From: Bacteroidales bacterium
Lineage (GTDB): Bacteria > Bacteroidota > Bacteroidia > Bacteroidales > UBA932
Reading direction: 5' to 3'
Assembly (NCBI GenBank): GCA_017550655.1
Contig: JAFZOK010000013.1
Location: 434,001-498,000, forward strand
DNA: 64,000 nucleotides
In this document: positions 17,234 to 25,525 of the stretch, in pieces
Numbering within the stretch: the stretch's first letter is position 1
How the letters are laid out: each line of letters opens with the position of its first letter
Program-made: the position numbers and the translations under genes
The notes under the pieces: generated by a model
Database searches by the model: none
What the model saw: the letters and a program-made list of their open reading frames with translations, nothing else
What the model was told of the DNA's origin: nothing

Positions 17234-18232
17234 ATGTTTAAGGCTGAGAGCGCAAAAGAATTTCTGGGGTCTGACTTTGAAAAATATCGTCAGACCCTAT
17301 CTTTAGCAATACATTCGGATGAGCCCTATCTTGAGGCGATTAACCGGTATGTGTTGGGGCGGCGCGGCAAGGAGATCAGGCCTGTCCTGTCTTTGCTTGC
17401 GGGACGCTGCTGCGGCTCTCTCACGCCGGCAAGCTATTACTGTGCAGCGGCATCCGAAATGCTGCATACCGCAACCCTGATGCACGATGACGTGGCCGAT
17501 GCCGCTTCAATGAGAAGGGGTGCGCTTTCCGTCGCCGCAATGTTCAGTCCTGCTGCGGCAGTCCTTACCGGGGATTTCTGGCTCAGCCGTTCCCTTCATC
17601 TTCTTACCGCCCATTGTTCTCCGGAGATAATAGACTGCTTTGCCGAATCCGTAAGGAGAATGAGTGAGGGAGAATTGCTTCAGATGGACAAGGCAGACAA
17701 GCTGGACACCACAGAGAAGGATTACTACAGCATTATCTACGGCAAGACAGCAGCCCTGTTTGTGGCAAGCGTAAAGAGTGCCGCAATGGCCGCAGGCGCT
17801 GGAGAAAAAAACACCGAAGCCCTTGTGGATTATGCTGAAAACCTGGGACTTGCCTTCCAGATAAGAGACGATATCTTTGATTATTCCCCGGACCTTAAAA
17901 CCGGCAAATCTTCCGGTGCGGATATTAAGGAAAGGAAGATAACCCTTCCGCTGATAGGGGCTCTGGCAAATGCTCCGCAGAAGGCCCCTTACATTATTTC
18001 CCGGATAGGGAAAATTGAATCCGTTTTTGCGGAAAAAATAACTGAAGCGGAAAAGGAAATCATCGCTGAGGTAACTGCATTCACAAGGGAAAACGGCGGA
18101 ATAGAATATGCCCAGCAAAGTCTTGAAAGGCATATAGATACGGCAAAGAAGGCTTTGGTTGTTATTCCTTACTCTGCAGCCAGGGAGATGCTTACCGGCT
18201 TTGCAGAATATGTCGGCAGACGGCTGACATAA
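17234..18232 (+). CDS. Polyprenyl diphosphate synthase (trans-isoprenyl, octaprenyl type)
   Basis: A 332-residue all-helical enzyme. First aspartate-rich motif LMHDDVADAASMRRG (Asp85, Asp86, Asp89) and second motif QIRDDIFDY at about 215 bind Mg-diphosphate; GKEIRPVLSLLAG and GKTAALF match conserved blocks. It condenses isopentenyl diphosphate onto an allylic primer to make the long chain for menaquinone. The first motif has Ala in place of the usual Val/Ile before the last Asp, a mild change. It starts four bases after the barrel gene, and its last 41 bases overlap the convergent M20 gene. Confidence 0.92.
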   Translation: MFKAESAKEFLGSDFEKYRQTLSLAIHSDEPYLEAINRYVLGRRGKEIRPVLSLLAGRCCGSLTPASYYCAAASEMLHTATLMHDDVADAASMRRGALSVAAMFSPAAAVLTGDFWLSRSLHLLTAHCSPEIIDCFAESVRRMSEGELLQMDKADKLDTTEKDYYSIIYGKTAALFVASVKSAAMAAGAGEKNTEALVDYAENLGLAFQIRDDIFDYSPDLKTGKSSGADIKERKITLPLIGALANAPQKAPYIISRIGKIESVFAEKITEAEKEIIAEVTAFTRENGGIEYAQQSLERHIDTAKKALVVIPYSAAREMLTGFAEYVGRRLT

Positions 18233-19322
18233 GGTCCACTCCGGACTCTATCAGGGAATCGTCAAAGTCGTAATCCGGACGGTGCAGCGGAGCGTGATCC
18301 AGTCCGCTTCCAAGATCGAAGAAGGTGGCCCCCAACCGGGCCATCTTTGCTATGTGAACAAAGTCATCGCTTCCCTTTGTTCCTACAAGATCCTCTTCTA
18401 CCGGATATCTTTTTTCCTCAGCGATTCTCTTGACCGTCTGGGTAAGTTCCGGGGTGTTCATCGTGGCAGGGAAATAGTCCGTGGTGGAAACTTCCAGGCC
18501 AAGGCCGTATTTCGAAACGATTTCCTCAGCTTGTGCTATAATTCTGTTTTCCAGCCGCTCCAGGCCTTCGTCAGTCTGGCTGCGGGTGGTTGTGGCAACA
18601 TACCCCCGCCCTGGAGTTATGCCGTAATCCAGCTCACCGACTCCTGCGGAAATGACGGTGGAAAATGCCGTTTCCCCGTTAAGTGAATTTATCTTGCGGA
18701 TAATCTCGATGATTGCGTCGGTCGGGTTGAGGGCCTTCTGCGGCTCGCTGGCGTGGGAGGTCCTTCCTATAACATCCAGCTTGATGCCTTTGGAAGCCCA
18801 GGCGTATGTATGCGGATAGATTACAACGGCGCCGTGAGTCTTGCCCGGCCAGTTGTGGAGAGCAAGGGCATAGTCAAAAACAATGTTGTTTTCTTTCATC
18901 CAGGTGGCCATCTTCTCCGCTCCCGCTCCGGTTTCCTCCTCCGGCTGGAAGAGAAGATAGACGCATCCATTTTTCAGAAGGCTGTATCTCCGGGATGAAA
19001 GCCACTCCCCCACGCCACACATTATGGCCATGTGCCCGTCGTGTCCGCAGCTATGGGCAACTCCGTCATAGACAGAGCGGTAGGATGGCGTTCCCTGCTC
19101 GTGTATAGGCAGGGCGTCAAGTTCGCATCTCAGAAGAACCGAAGGTCCGTTTTCCACGTTTCCGAAGCGGGCGATTATGCCGCTGCCGGCAATGCCTGTC
19201 CACAGTTTGTCCGGATTGCACTGTGCAAGAAAACCGGAAATGATTTCCGCCGTTTCCCCTTCGTTTCCGGAAAGGCACGGGCGGGAGTGTATCCTGTGCC
19301 TTAGAGAAATCAAATCTTCCAT
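18192..19322 (-). CDS. M20 family metallo-amidohydrolase (hippurate hydrolase-like)
   Basis: A 376-residue enzyme of the M20D peptidase family. Metal-binding motif SCGHDGHMAIM at about 92-102, FQPEEETGAGAEKM with the catalytic glutamate at about 130, WPGKTHGAVV, GRTSHASEPQKALNP in the dimerisation domain, and HAPLHRPDYDFDD near the C-terminus. Members remove acyl groups from amino acids. No signal peptide, so cytoplasmic. It is last in a minus-strand run with holB, the PSP1 gene and trmB (four bases after trmB), and its end overlaps the polyprenyl synthase gene by 41 bases. Confidence 0.92.
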   Translation of the reverse strand: MEDLISLRHRIHSRPCLSGNEGETAEIISGFLAQCNPDKLWTGIAGSGIIARFGNVENGPSVLLRCELDALPIHEQGTPSYRSVYDGVAHSCGHDGHMAIMCGVGEWLSSRRYSLLKNGCVYLLFQPEEETGAGAEKMATWMKENNIVFDYALALHNWPGKTHGAVVIYPHTYAWASKGIKLDVIGRTSHASEPQKALNPTDAIIEIIRKINSLNGETAFSTVISAGVGELDYGITPGRGYVATTTRSQTDEGLERLENRIIAQAEEIVSKYGLGLEVSTTDYFPATMNTPELTQTVKRIAEEKRYPVEEDLVGTKGSDDFVHIAKMARLGATFFDLGSGLDHAPLHRPDYDFDDSLIESGVDLMSAVCRHILQSR

Positions 19323-19326
19323 AGCC

Positions 19327-20088
19327 TTATCTTATTCTTCCAAGGGTTCTGCCTTCGTTTTCCTTTTCCAGCCATAGGGCGCTGTCCCATTCCGGTTCCT
19401 TGAAACCGGAAGCATCGCCGAGCCTGAAACACAGATAGGTAATAGGAAGCCCCATCTTCAGGAAAAACTGCTCGTAAAATGTCTGTACGGTTTTCAGCTC
19501 TGACGGAAAGGCCGGATTCTCCTCCCCGTAGATATCCGTGCTGCGGCATAGTATTTCCAGAGAATTCTGCTGAGCCAGAGCGCAGGTGTATTCGTGGAGC
19601 AGGCGGCTGTCTGTCTTCAGATGTATCTTGCCGCTTTCCTTAAGGAACTTGCGGTATCTTTCCAGGAACATAGTGCCGGTCAGTCTTTTTCTCGGCGACC
19701 GGAGCTGCGGGTCTGCAAAGGTTATCCAGATTTCGTCTATTTCCCCGTTCCCGAATATCCATTCTATGAAATCAATGCTGGTGCGGATGAACCTAACGTT
19801 CCCCAGGCCGGTTTCCTCGGCTTCCCTGGCTCCTTTCCAGAGCCTTGCGCCCTTGATGTCTATGCCGATGAAGTTCCTGTCGGGATACATTTTGGCAAGG
19901 GAGACGGTGTATTCCCCCTTTCCGCATCCGAGTTCAAGAGTTATGGGATTGGAGTTGCGGAAAACTTCCTCATGCCACTTTCCCTTCAGATGCCAGTCCT
20001 TGCGGAAGACTTCCTCCATCTTTGGCTGGAGGAGGCATTTGAAAGTAGAATTCTGGCGGAATTTCTCCAGTTTTCCTATAGTGCTCAT
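19327..20088 (-). CDS. trmB: tRNA (guanine-N7-)-methyltransferase
   Basis: A 253-residue class I methyltransferase. The SAM-binding motif LELGCGKGEYTVSLA is at about 52, NFIGIDIKGARLWKG follows, and the family motif ITFADPQLRSPRKRL at about 120 replaces the more usual DPWPKKRH, a Bacteroidota variant. It makes m7G46 in the variable loop of tRNA. The start overlaps the end of the PSP1 gene by four bases (ATGA). Confidence 0.93.
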   Translation of the reverse strand: MSTIGKLEKFRQNSTFKCLLQPKMEEVFRKDWHLKGKWHEEVFRNSNPITLELGCGKGEYTVSLAKMYPDRNFIGIDIKGARLWKGAREAEETGLGNVRFIRTSIDFIEWIFGNGEIDEIWITFADPQLRSPRKRLTGTMFLERYRKFLKESGKIHLKTDSRLLHEYTCALAQQNSLEILCRSTDIYGEENPAFPSELKTVQTFYEQFFLKMGLPITYLCFRLGDASGFKEPEWDSALWLEKENEGRTLGRIR

Positions 20089-21236
20089 CTTTGCTGAGAG
20101 TCGTTTCTTCTGCGCATCTTTCCGTGAGGCTTTCCCTTCTTCTTGTGGCGCACTTCGTCAAAGCGGGTAATGCTGTCTTCTCCTGCGGCGCTCTTGAAGT
20201 CGATGATTTTCTCCTTCTTGGTTCCGGAGATGGCCTCGCCTTTTTTTCCTTCTTCGTTCAAGGCCATAATCTCCCTTACCCTTTCCACCTTTAGAGGGTA
20301 GGCCTCGTCGCTTTCGCGGTCTGAGTAGGTGAACCACATTATGCCCTTGAGGGCGTCTGCCTTGACAGGGCGGACGTCTCCGTCTTCCAGGTGAAGAGGA
20401 CCGTTAAGGTGAGGAAGGTTTTCCTTGGCGTCCAGATAGACGGCGGCCTCGTAGTTGATGCAGCATTTGAGTTTGCCGCACTGCCCTGCAAGTTTCTGCG
20501 GATTCAGGGAAAGGTCCTGGCATCTTGCGGCTGCGGTAGTGATGGACTGGAAATCGTTGATATACCTTGAGCAGCAGAGAGCCTGTCCGCAAACTCCGAT
20601 TCCTCCAATCAGGCCGGCTTCCTGGCGTGCGCCTATCTGCTTCATTTCCACTCTGATATGGAATTCCTCGGCGAAGTCCTTGATTAGCTGGCGGAAGTCC
20701 ACCCTTCCGTCTGCGATGTAGTAGAATATGGCCTTGGTTCCGTCTCCCTGGAATTCCACGTCTCCGATTTTCATTTCCAGGCCAAGGTTGGCGGCCAGTA
20801 CCCTGGAACGTATCATCGTCTGATGCTCCCTGGCGATGGCTTCCTGCCATTTCTGGATGTCTTGCGGACGTGCCTTGCGGTAGATTCTCTTGAATTCGTA
20901 GGATTTCCAGTCTATCCTGTTCCTTCTTAACTGGTGCGCAACCACGGCTCCGCTGAGGGTGATGATTCCCACGTCGCAACCGTTCTGGGCTTCGGTTACC
21001 ACAATGTCTCCCTGTCTCAAAACTTGGCCGGAAGTGTTCAGGTAAATGCCCTTGCGGGTGTTCTTGAAGCGGACCTCGAATAGGTTGTCCATCTCCTCGT
21101 CCGGAATTCCCGGGAGCCAGTCGAAAACGGCTCTCTTGCAGCAGCTCTGGTCGTAAGAGCAACCGATCTGCCCGTTTTTCTCTATGCCTATCTGACAGCC
21201 TCTATGGCAGTCATACACAATGTCTTTCTTGTCCAT
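20085..21236 (-). CDS. PSP1 domain protein (RicT/YaaT-like)
   Basis: A 383-residue protein with the PSP1 C-terminal domain: GIYLNTSGQVLRQGD, KAIFYYIADGRVDFRQLIKDFA, RIEVEM-like strand, and the cysteine cluster GVCGQALCCSRYI...GQCGKLKCCINYE at about 225-275. The start MDKKDIVYD at 21236 is chosen because it is one base after the holB stop; an in-frame ATG 24 bases upstream would overlap holB. In Bacillus, RicT is part of a complex bearing Fe-S clusters that affects RNA processing; an Fe-S role here is inferred from the cysteines. Confidence 0.9.
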   Translation of the reverse strand: MDKKDIVYDCHRGCQIGIEKNGQIGCSYDQSCCKRAVFDWLPGIPDEEMDNLFEVRFKNTRKGIYLNTSGQVLRQGDIVVTEAQNGCDVGIITLSGAVVAHQLRRNRIDWKSYEFKRIYRKARPQDIQKWQEAIAREHQTMIRSRVLAANLGLEMKIGDVEFQGDGTKAIFYYIADGRVDFRQLIKDFAEEFHIRVEMKQIGARQEAGLIGGIGVCGQALCCSRYINDFQSITTAAARCQDLSLNPQKLAGQCGKLKCCINYEAAVYLDAKENLPHLNGPLHLEDGDVRPVKADALKGIMWFTYSDRESDEAYPLKVERVREIMALNEEGKKGEAISGTKKEKIIDFKSAAGEDSITRFDEVRHKKKGKPHGKMRRRNDSQQR

Positions 21237-21237
21237 A

Positions 21238-22434
21238 TCAGGTATTTTGGTAGAGTGCATTACACAAATCGCTGAAAATGAATTTTGCGTTCACGTTCCT
21301 TTCTATGCACTCGATGGTATCGTTGAATATGTCGTAATAATTTCCAAAGTTTTCTTTCTTCAGCCTTCCGGCCAGCGCCTTAATTTCCTCTGCCTGGTTC
21401 GGGTTCATATATGCCAGGTCTTCCTTGCCTAAAGCCAGCAGATACATCTGCCGGAGAATCTTCAGGGCTCCGCGGCAGAAGTTCTTTTGGGCTTCCTTAC
21501 CCCGCTTTGACAGGTCTCCTGCAAAGCCTATCAGCCCCGGAAGGTCCTTGTCCAGAGCCAGCCCCATCAGCGTGGTAAAATCCTCAAAGTCCTCCGTCTC
21601 TCCCTCGCTGCTTTCAATCAGCTGCATTGCCCTTCCAAAACTGCCCTGGGAGCACTCGGCCCACAGCAGTGCCTTTTCCTCATCCATTTTGTATTTCTCC
21701 GCGATGGCTTTTGCCAAATCCACCTTAGAAATAGGCGGCACTTCAATCAGGCGGCATCTGGAGCGGATAGTCTGTATGATTTTTCCCGGCGCATTGGTTA
21801 TCAGGAAGAAATAGGTATCCTCCGTAGGTTCCTCGATGCTTTTCAGGAGCTTGTTGGCTGCTTCCAGATTCATCCTTTCCGGGAATAGTATCAGCACCAC
21901 TTTCTCTCCGCCCTCGTATGCAGTATAGCTCAAGCGGTTGATCAGCCAGGCAGCCTCGTTCACGCCTATCAGCCCCATCTTGTTTTCCAGCTCCATTGCC
22001 CTGTAAAGGTCTTCTTCGCTAAAATAAGGGTTTTCCTTTACCAGATTGCGGAATATCTCGTAGTAGGCATCTATCGGGGCCTTTTTTCCCTTCTCTACAA
22101 TCTGCGTGGTATTTATCGGGAACACAAAGTGGAAATCAGGATGCGTGAGGTTCCTGACTTTTATGCAAGAGGAGCATACCTGGCAGCTGTCATTTACCGG
22201 CAGATTGTCCGGCTCGTCTCCGAACAGCCCTTTAACCAGCGGATTGTCTTCCCCGCTTGCAAGGGCCTTTCTGGTTCTGCAGAACATATACTGGATTGTG
22301 GCCAGTGTCAGCGGAAGCGCTCCGCATCCGCTCTGCTCCGAAAACAGCACTGCGTGCGGCATCCTTCCTGCCTGCACCATATTCCTCAGGTTTTCCACCA
22401 GTTCCCTATGTCCTGCAATCTCAGAAAATATCAT
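21238..22434 (-). CDS. holB: DNA polymerase III delta' subunit
   Basis: A 398-residue clamp-loader subunit. It begins MIFSEIAGHRELVENLRNM and has VLFSEQSGCGALPLTLA where other clamp-loader subunits have a P-loop, so nucleotide binding is probably lost, as in other delta' subunits. A zinc module (CQVCSSCIKV) is at about 80, and sensor-like TYFFLITNAPGKIIQTIRSRC at about 205. The start is set at 22434, not at the ATG 18 bases upstream, because a -7 box (22441-22448) lies between the two, which leaves only about six bases of leader. First gene of holB-PSP1-trmB-M20. Confidence 0.92.
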   Translation of the reverse strand: MIFSEIAGHRELVENLRNMVQAGRMPHAVLFSEQSGCGALPLTLATIQYMFCRTRKALASGEDNPLVKGLFGDEPDNLPVNDSCQVCSSCIKVRNLTHPDFHFVFPINTTQIVEKGKKAPIDAYYEIFRNLVKENPYFSEEDLYRAMELENKMGLIGVNEAAWLINRLSYTAYEGGEKVVLILFPERMNLEAANKLLKSIEEPTEDTYFFLITNAPGKIIQTIRSRCRLIEVPPISKVDLAKAIAEKYKMDEEKALLWAECSQGSFGRAMQLIESSEGETEDFEDFTTLMGLALDKDLPGLIGFAGDLSKRGKEAQKNFCRGALKILRQMYLLALGKEDLAYMNPNQAEEIKALAGRLKKENFGNYYDIFNDTIECIERNVNAKFIFSDLCNALYQNT

Positions 22435-22440
22435 ACCCCA

Positions 22441-22448
22441 CAAAGATA
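22441..22448 (-). promoter_or_regulatory. -7 box of holB, near-leaderless
   Basis: TATCTTTG on the minus strand ends six bases before the ATG at 22434. It overlaps the longer in-frame N-terminus of holB, and so decides the start. No clear -33 element. Confidence 0.6.
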
Positions 22449-22495
22449 ACAATTACCCCATAAGAATGAAGCATTTTAGCCATATCTTAGGGCCG

Positions 22496-22843
22496 TTACT
22501 TTATGTCATTAATTATGGCCTCGACCTGAGTTTTTAATGTGGGAACATCTGTTAATGCCGTTTGCCAGAGCAATTCCGGTTGAATAGTGGCATACCCGTG
22601 CACCAAGACGTGGCGCATACGAATGATATCATCCCAAGGAATTTGGGTGTATTTTCCTTTGAATTCCAGGGACAACATATAAGCTGCCTCTCCGATTATT
22701 TCCACGTTCTTTACAACAGCGAAATAGCGCAGCTTATCAGAAGCCAAGTCTTCTTGAGAAAGGCCCTCTGTAAAAGATATGATATAATTGGCGGCTTGGA
22801 GAATGTCCTGCAGTCTCCCATAATCACGTTCAGGCTCTCTCAT
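22496..22843 (-). CDS. HepT-like toxin (DUF86 HEPN ribonuclease)
   Basis: A 115-residue HEPN-fold protein. The catalytic RX4HXY motif is intact: Arg77, His82 and Tyr84 in RHVLVHGY. HepT toxins are RNases whose activity is blocked when the partner MNT nucleotidyltransferase adds AMP groups to the motif tyrosine. The gene overlaps the upstream nucleotidyltransferase by 14 bases, as expected of the pair. The coding sequence is more AT-rich than its neighbours, which suggests acquisition. It lies between holB and the U32 peptidase gene. Confidence 0.9.
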   Translation of the reverse strand: MREPERDYGRLQDILQAANYIISFTEGLSQEDLASDKLRYFAVVKNVEIIGEAAYMLSLEFKGKYTQIPWDDIIRMRHVLVHGYATIQPELLWQTALTDVPTLKTQVEAIINDIK

Positions 22844-23600
22844 AAACTAGTACTTTATCTTGGTTGATACTCTTTTGGGCAAATGGCTTTAGACTGCGTC
22901 TTTCCACCATGTCTACCCTTCGTCCCAGCAAGGTTTCCAGTTCGTTTATCATTTTGGCATATTGTAATAATCCGATTGGAACAGTTTTGTCCAGATCTAC
23001 AAGAATGTCGATATCGCTATCAGACCTTTCCTCCATTCTGGAAAAAGAACCAAACAGCCAAGCCCGTTCTATGGGTTCCTTACGGAAAAAGTCTTGAATA
23101 GTATGTACTATCTTAACGCGTTGGTTGTCAATCTGCTCTAGCCTGTTTTGGATTTCCTCTTTTTTCCCTTTTCGGCTTGCATATCTGAGGAGGCGGGAGG
23201 TGTTGACTTGGTACAGTTCAAAGGCACGCTGGAATTCTTTCTGGATATCGGCCTCTGCCAAGGATTCATATTCTTTATCTGAATCATGGTCTACCAGCAG
23301 TTTTTCCAGTTTGGGTAAGCTTACGCCATTATCATCAAAAATGGGAGCTTCAGAAATAAGTGGCTTGATCAGAATGAAATCGTGCAGATCTTCCATCATA
23401 GGATAGGCATTCCGAATGAGGGCCACATCCGGAAACTGTTGTTTTAAGGTTGCGCGAACGGTTTCGCACATTTTTTTAGGAACTTCTACAATGAGATTCT
23501 TTCCTGTATCTGTGATACAATGGTTCATTCCAACGAAAGCATCTGTGAGAAGATCCGCTACAGTTATCATTTTTGGAGATATGTCGCATTTATATTCCAT
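22830..23600 (-). CDS. MntA-type nucleotidyltransferase antitoxin with extra N-terminal domain
   Basis: A 256-residue protein. The C-terminal third is an MNT nucleotidyltransferase: GSFSRMEERSDSDIDILVD at 184-201 with acidic residues Asp196 and Asp198, and a third acidic residue Asp230 (RRVDMV). Residues 1-165 form an additional helical domain (LTDAFVGMNHCITDTGKN, YPMMEDLHDFILI, SLPKLEKLLVD, EFQRAFELYQVNTSRLLRYA) absent from minimal MntA proteins of about 100-140 residues. The start at 23600 is supported by a full promoter just upstream; the frame is open a further 103 codons but only as antisense to the U32 gene. It is expected to AMPylate and silence the HepT toxin. Confidence 0.88.
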   Translation of the reverse strand: MEYKCDISPKMITVADLLTDAFVGMNHCITDTGKNLIVEVPKKMCETVRATLKQQFPDVALIRNAYPMMEDLHDFILIKPLISEAPIFDDNGVSLPKLEKLLVDHDSDKEYESLAEADIQKEFQRAFELYQVNTSRLLRYASRKGKKEEIQNRLEQIDNQRVKIVHTIQDFFRKEPIERAWLFGSFSRMEERSDSDIDILVDLDKTVPIGLLQYAKMINELETLLGRRVDMVERRSLKPFAQKSINQDKVLVYERA

Positions 23601-23615
23601 ATCCTGTCTTTTCTG

Positions 23616-23646
23616 CAAAGATACGAAACCTGGCAATATTTTCAAA
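23616..23646 (-). promoter_or_regulatory. Promoter of the MntA/HepT operon with inverted repeat
   Basis: On the minus strand TTTG (23643-23646), a 19-base spacer and TATCTTTG (23616-23623) form a consensus promoter, 15 bases before the start. A 7-bp inverted repeat (TGGCAAT at 23631-23637, ATTGCCA at 23649-23655) straddles the -33 region and could be an operator. The same repeat begins five bases beyond the U32 stop, so it may also serve as a terminator hairpin for that gene. Confidence 0.75.
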
Positions 23647-23659
23647 AAATTGCCAAATT

Positions 23660-25519
23660 TTATTTTACCAGCATTTCGCAGCGGGAGCAGTCGAATTCCA
23701 GAGAGAGGGTGTTGTTGCCGTTTTTGAGGAACAGCCGGCGGTTGTCTTTGCTGTTTTGTTTTTCCTTTTTGCAGAGGCCTAACTGATAGCGGATGCAGTA
23801 TTTGCATCGCATCAGGATGGCGTCTTTTGGAGGGGTTTGCTCGAAAGATGGCTGGATATCGATGAGGCCAAGTTCTGTGTAAACTTCTTTGGAAAGACGG
23901 TTGGAGCAATTTCTGAGGTAAGAGCTTCCACCTTCCCTGAAAGCCTCTTTTGCAAGGTCTTTAAGGAGAGAAAAGTCTTTTTTCTCAGCGATTGTTGTGG
24001 TGTTGGTCTTTGCAATTGCTTTGGAGTTGGCTGTTTTTCTTTGGCGCTCTTCTTCGAGGTATTGTTCAAGGCTTTCCGCAAGTTCATTTCTGATGCCGTT
24101 GAGGGCGGAGGTTCTGTAGAAGTAGATATCGTCTCCTTCTATGCTGTTTACAGTGAAGGAGAAATGTTTTGCGGTTTTTCCGAGTTGCTTGCGGATGAGG
24201 TTTTCTGCCATCTCAGGTTTTTGGGCCCGGTCTCCCAAGAGGAAGAAAGTGAATGTTTTGGTTTTGTTTTCTGTAGATGCAGAAATGTTGATATGGCCAT
24301 CGCTGAGGTGAATGTCTAGACTTGCGTCTATCATTCTTGGCGGGGTGTTTTCCAGTTGCTTTTCAAATGCCGCGTCAAAGTTGCGGTAGATGAGATCTCC
24401 CTTTTTGATCTTGGCTTCCTTGGTAAAGAGTTCCACGGAATTTCCGCTGCAGCTGTTGGCGCGGAATCCGGTTGTCACCTTGCCCTTATCGGCAAAGCAC
24501 AGGCCGTCTGAATTGCGGATGGTTTTGTCTGAGTTGTAGGTGAAGGTTACCAGGGTATTGCCGCCGCCTTTTACACCTGTAACAGTGCCGATATATTCCC
24601 CGATGCCCTTGGCGGAATCCTTGCTCTTGAAGTCTCCGCGTTTACCGTCCAGGAAGAATTCCGTGTAGCCGCGGCTAAAGGTTTTATCCGCATCCGGAGT
24701 GAATGTGCAACGGCTTCTGCCCCAGGACGTTCTCGGAGTGTCCTTCAATGCAAGATCGTATTTTCTAACGATGTTCTTTACGTAAGAAATGTTCTTTAAT
24801 CTGCCCTCGATTTTGAAGGATGTGATGCCTGCGTCTATGAGGTCTTCAAGGCGGCTGGAGAGGTTGAGATCCTTGAGAGAAAGGATAGGGGAATCTTTCA
24901 GTAGGACGTTGCCGTTTTCATCCACAAGGTCATAGTTGGAACGGCAGGCCTGGGCGCATTCTCCGCGGTTGGCGCTCCTCCCGGTAAGATGCTGGGACAG
25001 GTAGCACTGGCCGCTGCAGCTGACGCAGAGGGCTCCGTGGATGAATGTTTCAAGTTCTATGGATGTGGCTTTTCTTATCTCCCTTATCTGTTTCAGGCTA
25101 AGTTCCCGTGCCAGAATCAGACGCCTGAATCCCATTTTTTCCAGCAGGGCGGCTTTTTCCGGAGAGCGGATATCCGTCTGTGTGGAAGCGAAAAGCGGAA
25201 TGGGCGGGCGGTCCATTTTAAGGAGAGCAAAATCCTGAACAATGACGGCATCTATGCCGGCTTCGTATGCTTTCCAGAGATAGTTTTGAGCTTCCTGGAG
25301 TTCAGAGTCGTATAGTATGGTGTTAAGCGTAAGGTAGATCTTTGCTCCAAACTTGTGGGCATAGGCGCATAGTGTCTGGATGTCTTCAAAGGAGTTGCCC
25401 GCCTGTTGCCTTGCCCCGTATTTTGGAGCGGCAATATAAACGGAATCGGCACCGCAGTCAATTGCCGCGATACCGATTTCCGAATTTCTTGCCGGAGAAA
25501 GAAGTTCTACTCTAGGCAT
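23660..25519 (-). CDS. U32 family peptidase / tRNA- or rRNA-hydroxylase-like protein
   Basis: A 619-residue protein of the U32 family (YegQ/RlhA/TrhP relatives). It starts with VELLSPARNSEIGIAAIDCGADSVY, and has the conserved cysteine block HGALCVSCSGQCYLSQ...RSANRGECAQACR at about 160-195, DLNLSSRLEDLIDAGITSFKIEGR and a DUF3656-like middle region. A second Cys cluster lies at the C-terminus (CKYCIRYQLGLC, DCSRCEM). Originally called collagenase, several members are now known to hydroxylate RNA, and the cysteines suggest an Fe-S centre. Which activity applies here cannot be told. It starts six bases after the TPR gene. Confidence 0.9.
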   Translation of the reverse strand: MPRVELLSPARNSEIGIAAIDCGADSVYIAAPKYGARQQAGNSFEDIQTLCAYAHKFGAKIYLTLNTILYDSELQEAQNYLWKAYEAGIDAVIVQDFALLKMDRPPIPLFASTQTDIRSPEKAALLEKMGFRRLILARELSLKQIREIRKATSIELETFIHGALCVSCSGQCYLSQHLTGRSANRGECAQACRSNYDLVDENGNVLLKDSPILSLKDLNLSSRLEDLIDAGITSFKIEGRLKNISYVKNIVRKYDLALKDTPRTSWGRSRCTFTPDADKTFSRGYTEFFLDGKRGDFKSKDSAKGIGEYIGTVTGVKGGGNTLVTFTYNSDKTIRNSDGLCFADKGKVTTGFRANSCSGNSVELFTKEAKIKKGDLIYRNFDAAFEKQLENTPPRMIDASLDIHLSDGHINISASTENKTKTFTFFLLGDRAQKPEMAENLIRKQLGKTAKHFSFTVNSIEGDDIYFYRTSALNGIRNELAESLEQYLEEERQRKTANSKAIAKTNTTTIAEKKDFSLLKDLAKEAFREGGSSYLRNCSNRLSKEVYTELGLIDIQPSFEQTPPKDAILMRCKYCIRYQLGLCKKEKQNSKDNRRLFLKNGNNTLSLEFDCSRCEMLVK

Positions 25520-25525
25520 AATCCT

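Noticed and set aside
23601-23909. 103-codon extension of the MntA-like antitoxin
   Set aside because: It overlaps the 3' end of the U32 gene and crosses the consensus promoter; composition is that of a shadow frame.
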